Below are positions 1 through 8,682 of a DNA stretch of 64,000 nt, in pieces. This DNA comes from an uncultured Bacteroides sp. Lineage in GTDB: Bacteria > Bacteroidota > Bacteroidia > Bacteroidales > UBA932. The notes under the pieces were generated by a model that saw nothing but the letters and a program-made list of their open reading frames with translations, searched no databases and had not been told where the DNA came from. The stretch spans positions 39,222 to 103,221 of the forward strand of contig UREV01000004.1 in assembly GCA_900546925.1 (NCBI GenBank). The letters are read 5' to 3'. The stretch's first letter is position 1; each line of letters starts with the position of its first letter. The position numbers and the translations under genes were made by a program.

Positions 1-45
1 CCTCAGAACATCTCTGAGGCAGAGCCTAAGAACGTTGGTAAATAA
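1..45 (+). CDS. 3' end of an upstream gene (partial)
   Basis: An open frame runs from the window edge to a TAA at 43-45 and encodes a 14-residue tail ending in NVGK. It stops 17 bases before the ExbD start at 63, so it is probably the last part of the preceding gene of the same operon. Bacteroidota commonly carry two exbD genes in tandem after exbB, so a first ExbD is a reasonable guess. The visible tail is too short to identify. Confidence 0.4.
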   Translation, partial: PQNISEAEPKNVGK

Positions 46-62
46 AACAGAAGAATAGGAAT

Positions 63-527
63 ATGTCAAAGTTTCGTAAAGAAGGGAAAAAGGAAACGCC
101 TGCATTAAGCAACGGCTCAATTTCCGATATCGTGTTCATGCTCTTGTTCTTCTTCATGGTGACAACACAGATGAGAAGCACCGAGGATAAGGTTATGGTT
201 AAACTTCCGGAGGCTTCAGAGGTTGTCAAATTGGAAAGAAAAGATCTTGCATCATACATCAATGTAGGTCCTCCAACCAGGATGCTCCAGGCGACGTATG
301 GTACTGACGCACGTATTCAGTTGAACGACTCATTCAAAACTGTGAATGACATCCGTGACTTCATCGCTGCAGAGCGTGACGCGATGTCAGAGTCTGACCG
401 CCAGTTTATGAACACAGTTCTTAAAGTGGACCAGGACGTGAGAATGGGTATCGTAACAGACATCAAACAGGAACTCAGACGCTGCTCAGCCTTGAAAATC
501 ATGTATCAGGCTCGCAGAGCAGAATAA
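63..527 (+). CDS. exbD: ExbD/TolR-family biopolymer transport protein
   Basis: This 154-residue inner-membrane protein belongs to the ExbB-ExbD-TonB motor family, which couples the proton gradient to TonB-dependent outer-membrane uptake. After a basic cytoplasmic start, a single membrane segment (about residues 20-35, IVFMLLFFFMVTTQM) follows the conserved N-S-I-S-D-I stretch. That stretch holds the Asp (about residue 22) that carries protons in ExbD/TolR. The rest is a periplasmic domain. The TonB-like gene at 2651 and the two SusC receptors in this window would depend on such a motor. ExbB is not visible and probably lies to the left of the window. Confidence 0.88.
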   Translation: MSKFRKEGKKETPALSNGSISDIVFMLLFFFMVTTQMRSTEDKVMVKLPEASEVVKLERKDLASYINVGPPTRMLQATYGTDARIQLNDSFKTVNDIRDFIAAERDAMSESDRQFMNTVLKVDQDVRMGIVTDIKQELRRCSALKIMYQARRAE

Positions 528-550
528 GTTCCCAGTAACAATATCTTAAA

Positions 551-580
551 AGCGACTCCGATTTCGGGGTCGCTTTTTTT
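551..580 (+). terminator. Rho-independent terminator after exbD
   Basis: An AGCGACTCCG/CGGGGTCGCT-type hairpin with a short ATTT loop is followed by a run of T (573-580). It lies 24 bases after the exbD stop and just upstream of the asnS promoter. Confidence 0.85.
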
Positions 581-608
581 GTATAAAGCGCATAATTGCT
601 TATCTTTG
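578..608 (+). promoter_or_regulatory. asnS promoter (Bacteroidota type)
   Basis: TTTG at 578-581 and TATCTTTG at 601-608 are separated by 19 bases, matching the Bacteroidota consensus TTTG-N19-TAnnTTTG. The -33 element overlaps the T-run of the preceding terminator. It also supports the start of asnS at 632, because an earlier ATG at 596 would lie inside the promoter. Confidence 0.8.
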
Positions 609-631
609 CTGAAATAACGTATTTCATAGAG

Positions 632-2023
632 ATGGAAACACTTGTAAGGACTAAAATCAAAGAGCTGCTGAATATGCAGCCTGGACAGGAGGTGCTTGCC
701 AAAGGTTGGGTAAGGACCAAAAGAGGAAATAAACAAGTAAAATTCATAGCACTTAACGATGGCTCCACTATCAATAATATCCAGGTAGTGGCTGAAGCCG
801 AGAAGTTCAGTGAAGATTTGTTCAAGAGAATCACCACCGGAGCCAGTCTCTGCGTAAAAGGACATCTCGTAGAATCCATCGGAAGCGGACAGCATGTGGA
901 GATCAAGGCTGACTCCATCGAAATCTACGGCGAGTGCGATCCTATGAAATATCCTCTCCAGAAGAAAGACACATCGCTGGAATATCTGAGAACTGTGGCA
1001 CACATGAGACTCCGTACCAACACATTCGGAGCGATTCTCCGTGTCAGAAATGCCATGGCTTTCGCTATCCATTCTTTCTTCCAGAGCAAAGGCTTCGTAT
1101 ACCTTCACACACCGCTTATCACTGAATCCGACGCAGAGGGTGCAGGAGACATGTTCCAGGTTACCACCATGGATCTCGCCAACATTCCTATGCATCATGG
1201 TAAAGTAGATTTCAGCAAGGACTTCTTCGGAAAGAAGACCAGTCTTACCGTGAGCGGACAGCTCGAAGGTGAGCTCGGTGCTACTGCCGTAGGTGAGATT
1301 TACACATTCGGCCCTACTTTCAGAGCTGAGAACTCCAACACTCCAAGACACCTTGCAGAGTTCTGGATGATCGAACCTGAAATGGCATTCTATGACATGT
1401 ACGAGACCATGGACCTCGAAGAGGAGTTCGTGAAGTATCTCGTACAGTATGCACTCGACCACTGCATGGAGGACATCCAGTTCCTCAATGACAAATATGA
1501 CGATGGTCTTGTGGAAAGACTCAAGAGCGTACTCGGAACCGAGTTTGTAAGACTCACATACACAGAGGGTATAAAGATTCTCCAAGAGAGCGGACAGCAG
1601 TTCGAATACCCTGTAAAATGGGGTGTGGATCTCCAGAGCGAACACGAAAGATATCTCGTGGAGAAACATTTCAAGAAGCCTGTCATCCTCACAGACTATC
1701 CTAAAGAAATCAAGGCATTCTATATGAAACAGAACGAGGACGGCAAGACTGTACGCGGTACTGACGTGCTCTTCCCTAAGATCGGTGAGATCATCGGCGG
1801 ATCAGAGCGTGAGGCTTCATTGGAAAAACTTGAGAACAGAATCAACGAGCTCGGCATGAGCAGAAAGAATCTTGAGTGGTACATCGATACCAGAAGATTC
1901 GGAACTGTTCCTCACAGCGGCTTCGGACTCGGTTTCGAAAGACTTCTTCTCTTCGTTACCGGTATGAGCAATATCAGGGACGTGATTCCATTCCCAAGAA
2001 CTCCAAGAAACGCTGATTTTTAA
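632..2023 (+). CDS. asnS: Asparaginyl-tRNA synthetase
   Basis: This class IIb aminoacyl-tRNA synthetase charges tRNA-Asn with asparagine using ATP. It is 463 residues long from ATG 632, the usual length. An N-terminal OB-fold anticodon-binding domain (about residues 18-110, starting VLAKGWVRTKR) is followed by the class II catalytic core. Motif 2 is visible at FRAENSNTPRHLAEFWMIEPE, and motif 3 near the C-terminus at GFGLGFERLLLFVTG. The protein ends in the PFPRTPRNADF tail typical of AsnRS. The ATG at 596 is rejected because it lies within the promoter. The downstream uridine kinase starts 11 bases after the stop, so the two are probably co-transcribed. Confidence 0.96.
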   Translation: METLVRTKIKELLNMQPGQEVLAKGWVRTKRGNKQVKFIALNDGSTINNIQVVAEAEKFSEDLFKRITTGASLCVKGHLVESIGSGQHVEIKADSIEIYGECDPMKYPLQKKDTSLEYLRTVAHMRLRTNTFGAILRVRNAMAFAIHSFFQSKGFVYLHTPLITESDAEGAGDMFQVTTMDLANIPMHHGKVDFSKDFFGKKTSLTVSGQLEGELGATAVGEIYTFGPTFRAENSNTPRHLAEFWMIEPEMAFYDMYETMDLEEEFVKYLVQYALDHCMEDIQFLNDKYDDGLVERLKSVLGTEFVRLTYTEGIKILQESGQQFEYPVKWGVDLQSEHERYLVEKHFKKPVILTDYPKEIKAFYMKQNEDGKTVRGTDVLFPKIGEIIGGSEREASLEKLENRINELGMSRKNLEWYIDTRRFGTVPHSGFGLGFERLLLFVTGMSNIRDVIPFPRTPRNADF

Positions 2024-2034
2024 CGGAATAAGAA

Positions 2035-2670
2035 ATGCTCGTAATAGGAATAGCAGGAGGTTCAGGCTCCGGAAAAACGACAGTCGTACACGCTATCACG
2101 GATCAGTTGAAAGAACGTGTAGTGGTAATCCCTCAGGATTCATACTACAAGGACTCGAGTCATCTGCCGCTAGAAGAAAGACAGCAGATTAACTTCGACC
2201 ATCCGGATGCCATCGACTTCAGGCTCTTGTGCAAACAGCTGAAAGAACTGAAGGAAGGCAAAAGCATCGAGCAGCCGGTGTACTCTTACATAACCTGCTC
2301 CCGTTCGAAGACTGAGACAGTTACTGTAGATCCGGCAGATGTCATAATCATCGAAGGCATCCTCGTATTCACTTGCAAGGAGATCCGTGACCAGATGGAC
2401 ATCAAGATTTTCGTGGATGCAGATGATGACGACAGACTCATGCGCGTCATGGCTCGAGACATTATCGAAAGAGGCAAGACAGTAGAATCTGTAATCGAGC
2501 GTTACACGAAGACCGTAAAGCCGATGTATCTTCAGTTCATCGAACCGAGCAAGAGATACGCTGACATCATTATTCCGCAGGGAGGTCACAACAAAGTGGC
2601 CATCGACGTAATCGCAGCGACTATAGAGAAATCATTGCAGAACAAAGAACATGTTAAGCAAGGACGATAA
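2035..2670 (+). CDS. udk: Uridine kinase
   Basis: A 211-residue cytoplasmic kinase that phosphorylates uridine and cytidine to UMP and CMP in pyrimidine salvage. The Walker A loop GGSGSGKTT is at residues 8-16. The family stretch QDSYYKD follows near residue 36, and DHPDAIDF near residue 54. The length fits bacterial Udk. The last 20 bases overlap the start of the TonB-like gene at 2651 in another frame, so translation of the two is probably coupled. Confidence 0.95.
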   Translation: MLVIGIAGGSGSGKTTVVHAITDQLKERVVVIPQDSYYKDSSHLPLEERQQINFDHPDAIDFRLLCKQLKELKEGKSIEQPVYSYITCSRSKTETVTVDPADVIIIEGILVFTCKEIRDQMDIKIFVDADDDDRLMRVMARDIIERGKTVESVIERYTKTVKPMYLQFIEPSKRYADIIIPQGGHNKVAIDVIAATIEKSLQNKEHVKQGR

Positions 2671-3385
2671 GGCAGGGTTGTATCTGACAATAATTGTACA
2701 CCTGGTCATATTGATAATCCTGCTTATAGCACAGATAGGGTATTCTCTCAAACGGGAGGATACCTTTGTCATAGACTTTTCCAAGCAGGAGATGCTGGAA
2801 GAGAAAAAAGCTCAGGAAACATTCGAAAAGGACATTGACAAGAAAATCGATGACCTGGTTTCCAGCAAGATAGCGAAGATGTTGGAGGGGACATCGGGGG
2901 TAGATTTCAAGAACGTGACCTCGTCGAGAAACAAGAGCACCCTGAAGGACGACCGCAACACCGATGCCGAAAAGCTCTATGCCGATGCCGCCAGACTCGC
3001 CAAAGACCTGAAGGACGGGTTCAATGCCGATGAGCCTGATGAGGATTACGTGGCCACATCCAAAAAGGACAAAAAGCAGGAAAACCAGCAGGAGAAGAGC
3101 TACAGCGGTCCGTCAGTGCTCTCGTGGCATCTTGACGGCAGAAAGGCCAGCCATCTTCCCATCCCTGCATACAGATGCTACGGCGGAGGAATGGTAACAG
3201 TTCTCATAGTGGTGGACAACTCCGGAAAAGTAACTGATGCGAAAATCCAGGAAGAAACATCCACTGACGACTCATGCCTGAGAAACTTCGCCATCAGAGC
3301 AGCCAGAGCATCCCGTTTCTCATCCTCCCCAACCGCCCCATCCAAACAACAGGGCGATATCATCTATCAGTTTATTGCTCAGTAA
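2651..3385 (+). CDS. TonB-like energy transducer
   Basis: A 244-residue protein with one membrane segment near the N-terminus (about residues 9-29, rich in I, L and V). A long charged, lysine-rich linker (about 35-155) follows, then a C-terminal TonB-type domain (about 165-244). That domain includes the pattern GGGMVTVLIVVDNSGKV and a conserved FAIRAARASRF helix/strand. It probably spans the periplasm and transfers ExbBD energy to an outer-membrane receptor, although the linker is not proline-rich as in classical TonB. It overlaps udk by 20 bp, and its last 14 bp overlap the convergent sigma-factor gene. TolA-like function is an alternative. Confidence 0.75.
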   Translation: MLSKDDKAGLYLTIIVHLVILIILLIAQIGYSLKREDTFVIDFSKQEMLEEKKAQETFEKDIDKKIDDLVSSKIAKMLEGTSGVDFKNVTSSRNKSTLKDDRNTDAEKLYADAARLAKDLKDGFNADEPDEDYVATSKKDKKQENQQEKSYSGPSVLSWHLDGRKASHLPIPAYRCYGGGMVTVLIVVDNSGKVTDAKIQEETSTDDSCLRNFAIRAARASRFSSSPTAPSKQQGDIIYQFIAQ

Positions 3386-3983
3386 GCAGTATCCCAAGAC
3401 ATGGGATCAAGGCATAAAAGAGCATTAGTTTATCGCCAGAGAGAGCGCTTCGCAAGAGTTTGAGTGCCTTATACATATGATTTTCCACAGTGCTGAGCGA
3501 AATATCCAGCTTGGCACTGATTTCTTTATTCGACATATCCTCCAGATAACTCATAATGAACACTTCACGACATTTTGGAGGCAAACTGGCGATAGCCTCA
3601 GTCAGGCTTTCACGCAAATCTCCGTCGAAAAGACTACGGATAACAGGATTCTTCTCAGGGTCACTTCCTTCCAATCCAAGTTCGGTAATCCTGATATCAT
3701 TCCACTCACGAAACTCCTGCAACAGCTTTTCCCTTCGGATATAGTTCAATGAACGGTTATACACAGAGCGCAGAAGATAACTTCGTACCGGATGATCAGC
3801 GTTAATTCTCTCACGGTTTTTCCAAAATGAAAACAACACGTCCTGCACTACGTCATCAGCCCATTTTTCATCCAGAAACATACGGGCATAGGATGACAAG
3901 ACAGGCAGCTCTCCCCTACAAAACTCATCGAAAGCTTTCCTGTCTCCACACTGTATTTTTCTCAAGATATTGTCTGTGTCCAT
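3372..3983 (-). CDS. ECF-type RNA polymerase sigma factor
   Basis: A 203-residue sigma-70 family factor of the extracytoplasmic type common in Bacteroidota beside FecR and SusC. Region 2 is near residues 20-80, including FLDEKWADDVVQDVLFSFW. Region 4 is near 130-185, with the helix-turn-helix SNKEISAKLDISLSTVENHMYKAL. The start chosen (MDTDNILRK, 3983) gives the standard N-terminus; the frame continues 21 codons upstream without family similarity. It is followed by a hydrophobic tail of about 20 residues. It is divergent from FecR, with 143 bases between the two starts, and convergent with the TonB-like gene, with a 14-bp overlap of the 3' ends. Confidence 0.9.
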   Translation of the reverse strand: MDTDNILRKIQCGDRKAFDEFCRGELPVLSSYARMFLDEKWADDVVQDVLFSFWKNRERINADHPVRSYLLRSVYNRSLNYIRREKLLQEFREWNDIRITELGLEGSDPEKNPVIRSLFDGDLRESLTEAIASLPPKCREVFIMSYLEDMSNKEISAKLDISLSTVENHMYKALKLLRSALSGDKLMLFYALIPCLGILLTEQ

Positions 3984-4126
3984 GTCAGGTTTTCTATAAT
4001 CCGAGACCTTGAAGTCCAAAATCAGAACGCAGACAAAATTACTCAATATTATTGACAGAAAAAATTCAAAACAAGTAGGTATTTCCCACGAGAAGTATGT
4101 GTTATATATACAAGAACTGGATAATT

Positions 4127-5107
4127 ATGACACAAGAGGATTACATTAATCTGATTTTCAAATATTTAGCAAAAACTATCAGCTCTGATGAGAAGATATT
4201 GTTACTGAAATGGCTGGAAGAAGACAAGAGCCATCGGGATATCTTCGCCTCAGCAGCTGCAATCCGCTCAGCATCACGCATAAATGATGAAAAGGCTGAT
4301 GTGGATAGCATGATGTCGAGGCTTAACGCACGAATCGATGCGGACAACCACATCGAAAAGAAAAGCACAAAGGCATTGACCTGGACCAAAAGAGTTGTGC
4401 TGGTATCGACTGCGGCAGCTATTGCGGCATTGGCGTATATCGGATTCCTGGGCGGAGACAACGGACCGGCAGCCGACAGCCGGAATTTCATCGCGTACAG
4501 GAATAATTCTGAGGACATTTCGGCGGTGATGTTGGATGACAGCACGAAAGTGTGGCTGGGAAAGAACTCGTCCATGGAATATGATGTAGATTGCGAAGAA
4601 ATCGACCGCGTCGTAAAACTTCAGGGTGAAGCATATTTCGACGTACATAGCGACACTTCACATCCTTTTATCGTACATGCAGGCAACTTGGCCGTAAGAG
4701 TCCTCGGTACGGCGTTTTGCGTAAACTCCAATTCTGAAACCGGGAAAATTTCGGTGATTTTGGAACGCGGTTCTGTAAGACTTCAGACACCGGAAGGGAT
4801 CAATCTAGTGAGACTGGCACCTGACCAGAAGGCGGAATTCGACACAGCTTCCGGAGATATCTCCGTAGAGAGCATAAACGCAACTCCTTATGTAATACAG
4901 CATTACAATAAAATAACGCTCTCATCAGCCACTATAATAGACATTATCACGCATATCAACACAATGTATGGCGTGAATGTACAAATAACCTCAGAGGCTG
5001 ACACGACAAGAAAATATAACCTGAATTACAAGCGTACTGATCCGCTCCCGCAGGTTTTGGAAATCGTGAAAGAACTTACGGGCACCAGACTGGAAATCAA
5101 CAACTAA
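4127..5107 (+). CDS. FecR-family anti-sigma factor
   Basis: A 326-residue inner-membrane anti-sigma factor. The N-terminal cytoplasmic part (about 1-85) would bind the ECF sigma factor. A single membrane segment lies at about 88-110 (VVLVSTAAAIAALAYIGFLG). The periplasmic FecR domain follows, with a typical LDDSTKVWLGKNSSMEYD stretch and FIVHAGNLAVRVLGTAF. The C-terminal part carries the DUF4974-like region (YNLNYKRTDPLPQVLEIV). ATG 4127 is preferred to the in-frame ATG at 4097. The gene lies 15 bases before an STN-domain SusC, so ligand binding at the outer membrane would be signalled through FecR to the divergent sigma gene. Confidence 0.92.
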   Translation: MTQEDYINLIFKYLAKTISSDEKILLLKWLEEDKSHRDIFASAAAIRSASRINDEKADVDSMMSRLNARIDADNHIEKKSTKALTWTKRVVLVSTAAAIAALAYIGFLGGDNGPAADSRNFIAYRNNSEDISAVMLDDSTKVWLGKNSSMEYDVDCEEIDRVVKLQGEAYFDVHSDTSHPFIVHAGNLAVRVLGTAFCVNSNSETGKISVILERGSVRLQTPEGINLVRLAPDQKAEFDTASGDISVESINATPYVIQHYNKITLSSATIIDIITHINTMYGVNVQITSEADTTRKYNLNYKRTDPLPQVLEIVKELTGTRLEINN

Positions 5108-5122
5108 ATTAATAACATTAAT

Positions 5123-8100
5123 ATGAGACAATCAATCTTTCGAAGACTCGGTGTCGTCGCGATTGTGCTCTCGTTGCTCTTGGGCATTTCGTCCGGAGCA
5201 TGGGCACAAAAGGTGGACGCCGGCAAAAATTATGATTTGAGTCTTTCTGTCAAATCAGCCACGGTAAACACATTCACTGAGGCATTCACACAGAAGACCG
5301 GAGTCTTGTTCTCGTACGAGGCAGGGCTCGCACAGAAACCTATGGGAGACATAACGGTTAATGTAAAAGGAGCCACTTTGACCTCCATTCTCGATGATAT
5401 TTTCGAGAAACAGGTATCTGGATTCAAGTATAAACTTATGAGCAGCACAGTAGTAATCACCGCTGATGTTCAACAAGTTACAAAAAGCCAAAAAATTACG
5501 GTATCGGGAAAAGTTACCGATTCCAACGGAGAACCGATGATAGGTGCAGGTGTGCTCATCAAGGGCACAGCCAAAGGTGTAAATACTGACCTCAACGGTA
5601 ATTATACCATCGAAGTCTCCCCTACTGCTGAACTTGTTTTCTCATATCTCGGTTACAAGGACCAAGAGGAAAAAGTTATGAACAGGTCTATTCTGAATGT
5701 CACATTCTCAGAAGGTGCAAACGTTCTTGAAGACGTAGTGGTAGTCGGTTATGGTACACAGAGCAGAAAATCGCTGACCACCTCCATTTCCAAAGTAGAC
5801 GGTTCCAAGCTTTACTCCGCGCCGGTTTCCAACATCGGAGATGCACTGAAAGGTAAAGTGACCGGTCTGCGTGTAGCCACCAACAACACCATCTCAGGAA
5901 ACGCTCCGAGATTCCTCATCCGAGGCGGATCATCCATTTCGCTGAGCAATGATCCTGTAGTAATCGTGGATGGCGTCACCAGAGACATGGACGACTTGAA
6001 CCCTAACGATATCGAATCCATCGAAGTACTGAAAGATGCTGCATCTGCGGGCATCTACGGAGCACGTGCCTCTAATGGAGTGATTCTCGTCACCACCAAG
6101 AAAGGAAATTCATGGGAAAAACCGCGCATCACATTCGACGCCCAGGTCGGCTGGTCATCCCCTTCCAGAAAGTGGGACCTGATGAACGCCAGAGAGTTCC
6201 TCGCCTTCGTCCGCCCGGCTATCGCGCAAGGACCTAACGGTTCGGTTATTTTGAATGGGGCCAATGCTGCCGGCACAGGGAATAAAGACACTGATATTTT
6301 CACCACCCGTTACCTAGAAGAAGGAGAATTGGTAAAAGACGGATGGCAGTGGATGGCAGACCCTGTCAATCCGGACAAATATCTTACATTCACGGATACA
6401 GACTGGCAGAGCAAATGGTTCAGAAACGCACTCTGGCATAAGGAATACATCGGTGTAAACGGCGGAAGCAAAAACGTAAAATACGCTGCATCTGTAAGTT
6501 ACCTTCAGGACGACGGCATGGTAGCCATGAGCGGTTATAAGCTGTTCACCATGCACGGAAACACTTCATTCAACATCACCAAGAGTCTCGTGGCTTCCAC
6601 CACATTCGACTTCTCCAGGTCATTGAAAAATCCTCTCACAGGAAACTACTTCAACGCTATCGGACGTGGTCTGATGATGAGCCCTACCAACAGGGAATTC
6701 TACGATGACGGACGATGGGCTACCGGCGGAACCAACAAGAACCAGCAGTCAGCATCATTCTACGAGGCATTCTACGACAGAGAGATGGCACAGAACCGTT
6801 TCGGCGGAAACTTCAAGTTGGAGTGGACTATCATCGACGGACTCAAGGCAACTGCACAGTATGCCATCTTCGATGACAACTATCGCGGAAGCTACTACCA
6901 AAGAGGTGAGGTAAACAACACCCCTAACTACATCTCTACTACACGATCTACCACTGAGACCAGAACTCAGACTACAAAAGATTCATTTACAGCGTATTTG
7001 AATTATAAAAAGACCTTAGGCGGCAAGCATAAGCTCGATGCCACTGCAGGTTATGACTATATGAAATGGAGATACTGGTATGTTACCGCCAACGCTACCG
7101 GTTCAGTATCCGACAAAGTTCCGATTCTCGACTCCGGAACTAACTTTACCGCGTCCAACAAAGACCAGGAACAAGCATTGATCTCATACTTCGGACGTGT
7201 GAATTACAATTTCGACGACAGGTACATCCTTTCAGCAACAGTACGTGCCGACGGTTCTTCCAAGTTCGCAGACGGCAACAGATGGGGTTTCTTCCCTGCT
7301 GGTTCAGCCGCATGGGTAATTTCAGAGGAACCTTACTGGAACGTAGACCGCAACGTCATGAACACCTTCAAGTTCCGTGCATCTTACGGACAGACGGGAA
7401 ACAACGGAATCGGCCTCTATGACACATATGGAGCGTTCGCAACGGGCATGTACGCAGGCCAGTCCACACTGCTTCCTTCCGCTATGCAGAACACCGGAAT
7501 GAAATGGGAGACTACCACACAGTTAGACCTCGGCTTGGACCTCGGTTTCTTTAATGACCGTCTCCGCGTGGTTATGGACTACTATAACAAGAAGACTGAC
7601 GACATGCTGTTCAGCATCACCTTGCCTGATACCGGTTCATTCAGTTCAGTCAAGGCCAATGTCGGCAGTGCAAGATTCTATGGCGCCGAAATCGAAATCA
7701 GTTCGGTCAACATCCGCACAAAGAATTTCGAGTGGTCTACTGACTTTACCTATTCTTTCAACAAGAATAAGGTCCTGTCACTTCCTGACGAATACAAATA
7801 TACCGACCTCAACGGAAAAGACGCATGGAGAATCGGCGGATATACAATGAGTGAAAGTGGAGAGCGTTTCGGCGGTACTGCAGTCGGCGAGCCTCTCGGA
7901 AGAATCTGGGGTTACAAGATTTCGCATATTCTCCAGACAGAAGCAGAAGCGGCAGGTGCCCTGTATGACAAGCAGTCACATGGCTACCGCAGATCAGACG
8001 GACTTTCCATCGCTGGAAGAAAAGACGCCGGAGACTATGAATGGTGCAACCGTCCGGGTTCCAAGAAAACAGCTGACGGTCGTGAGCAGATCGACGCTGA

Positions 8101-8680
8101 GGACATGTATGAACTCGGCAACGTGATGCCGCACTCCACAGGTGGACTCAACAACACATTCAGATACAAGAACTTGACATTCTCCATATATGTGGATTAT
8201 GCCCTCGGACACTCCATCTACAACTACATGAAGTCCCGTTTCGTGCAGAACACTCTCGGAAACAGCAACTCCAATGTAGACAAGATGGTATATGACTGCT
8301 GGCGCTTCCCTAATGACAAAAATGCCAAATATGCGCGTTTCTTCCCTAACGACGCAGACTACGGAAACAGAAACTTCTCCAGAGCTTCCGACTTCAATGT
8401 CGAAAAAGCAGATTACCTCTGCCTCAGAGATGTGTCCATTTACTATGACCTTCCGGAAAAATGGCTTAAAAACATCTGGGTAAAGAAACTCACAGTGGGA
8501 GTCACAGGCAACACACTATGTTACTGGACAGGAGTTACAGGTTCCATAAGCCCTGAAACAGGTATGGGTACCGGATCAGGCGACTCCATGTACTCAGCAG
8601 TTTCCACAGGAGGCAGCGAGAATTCAAGCATCGCTCCTGCGGCCCGCAAGATTCTGTTCAATGTAAAAATCACATTCTAA
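5123..8680 (+). CDS. SusC/RagA TonB-linked outer-membrane receptor with STN domain
   Basis: A 1185-residue outer-membrane transporter. Domains in order: signal peptide (about 1-28, ending SGAWA); STN signalling domain (about 50-118), which contacts FecR; carboxypeptidase-regulatory-like domain (about 125-200); a TonB-box-like VVVVGYG near 208; plug domain (about 215-335, with IRGGSS and DPVVIVDGV); and a long beta-barrel ending in phenylalanine (NVKITF). The STN domain marks it as a transducing receptor, consistent with the adjacent FecR and ECF sigma genes. SusD follows after 2 bases. The ligand cannot be read from sequence. The nearby GDPD gene hints at a phosphodiester-containing substrate, which is an inference from context. 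Confidence 0.95.
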   Translation: MRQSIFRRLGVVAIVLSLLLGISSGAWAQKVDAGKNYDLSLSVKSATVNTFTEAFTQKTGVLFSYEAGLAQKPMGDITVNVKGATLTSILDDIFEKQVSGFKYKLMSSTVVITADVQQVTKSQKITVSGKVTDSNGEPMIGAGVLIKGTAKGVNTDLNGNYTIEVSPTAELVFSYLGYKDQEEKVMNRSILNVTFSEGANVLEDVVVVGYGTQSRKSLTTSISKVDGSKLYSAPVSNIGDALKGKVTGLRVATNNTISGNAPRFLIRGGSSISLSNDPVVIVDGVTRDMDDLNPNDIESIEVLKDAASAGIYGARASNGVILVTTKKGNSWEKPRITFDAQVGWSSPSRKWDLMNAREFLAFVRPAIAQGPNGSVILNGANAAGTGNKDTDIFTTRYLEEGELVKDGWQWMADPVNPDKYLTFTDTDWQSKWFRNALWHKEYIGVNGGSKNVKYAASVSYLQDDGMVAMSGYKLFTMHGNTSFNITKSLVASTTFDFSRSLKNPLTGNYFNAIGRGLMMSPTNREFYDDGRWATGGTNKNQQSASFYEAFYDREMAQNRFGGNFKLEWTIIDGLKATAQYAIFDDNYRGSYYQRGEVNNTPNYISTTRSTTETRTQTTKDSFTAYLNYKKTLGGKHKLDATAGYDYMKWRYWYVTANATGSVSDKVPILDSGTNFTASNKDQEQALISYFGRVNYNFDDRYILSATVRADGSSKFADGNRWGFFPAGSAAWVISEEPYWNVDRNVMNTFKFRASYGQTGNNGIGLYDTYGAFATGMYAGQSTLLPSAMQNTGMKWETTTQLDLGLDLGFFNDRLRVVMDYYNKKTDDMLFSITLPDTGSFSSVKANVGSARFYGAEIEISSVNIRTKNFEWSTDFTYSFNKNKVLSLPDEYKYTDLNGKDAWRIGGYTMSESGERFGGTAVGEPLGRIWGYKISHILQTEAEAAGALYDKQSHGYRRSDGLSIAGRKDAGDYEWCNRPGSKKTADGREQIDAEDMYELGNVMPHSTGGLNNTFRYKNLTFSIYVDYALGHSIYNYMKSRFVQNTLGNSNSNVDKMVYDCWRFPNDKNAKYARFFPNDADYGNRNFSRASDFNVEKADYLCLRDVSIYYDLPEKWLKNIWVKKLTVGVTGNTLCYWTGVTGSISPETGMGTGSGDSMYSAVSTGGSENSSIAPAARKILFNVKITF

Positions 8681-8682
8681 AC

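Noticed and set aside
506..1669. 387-codon frame antisense to asnS
   Set aside because: It lies wholly opposite a well-supported synthetase gene, begins mid-gene and has no recognisable motif.
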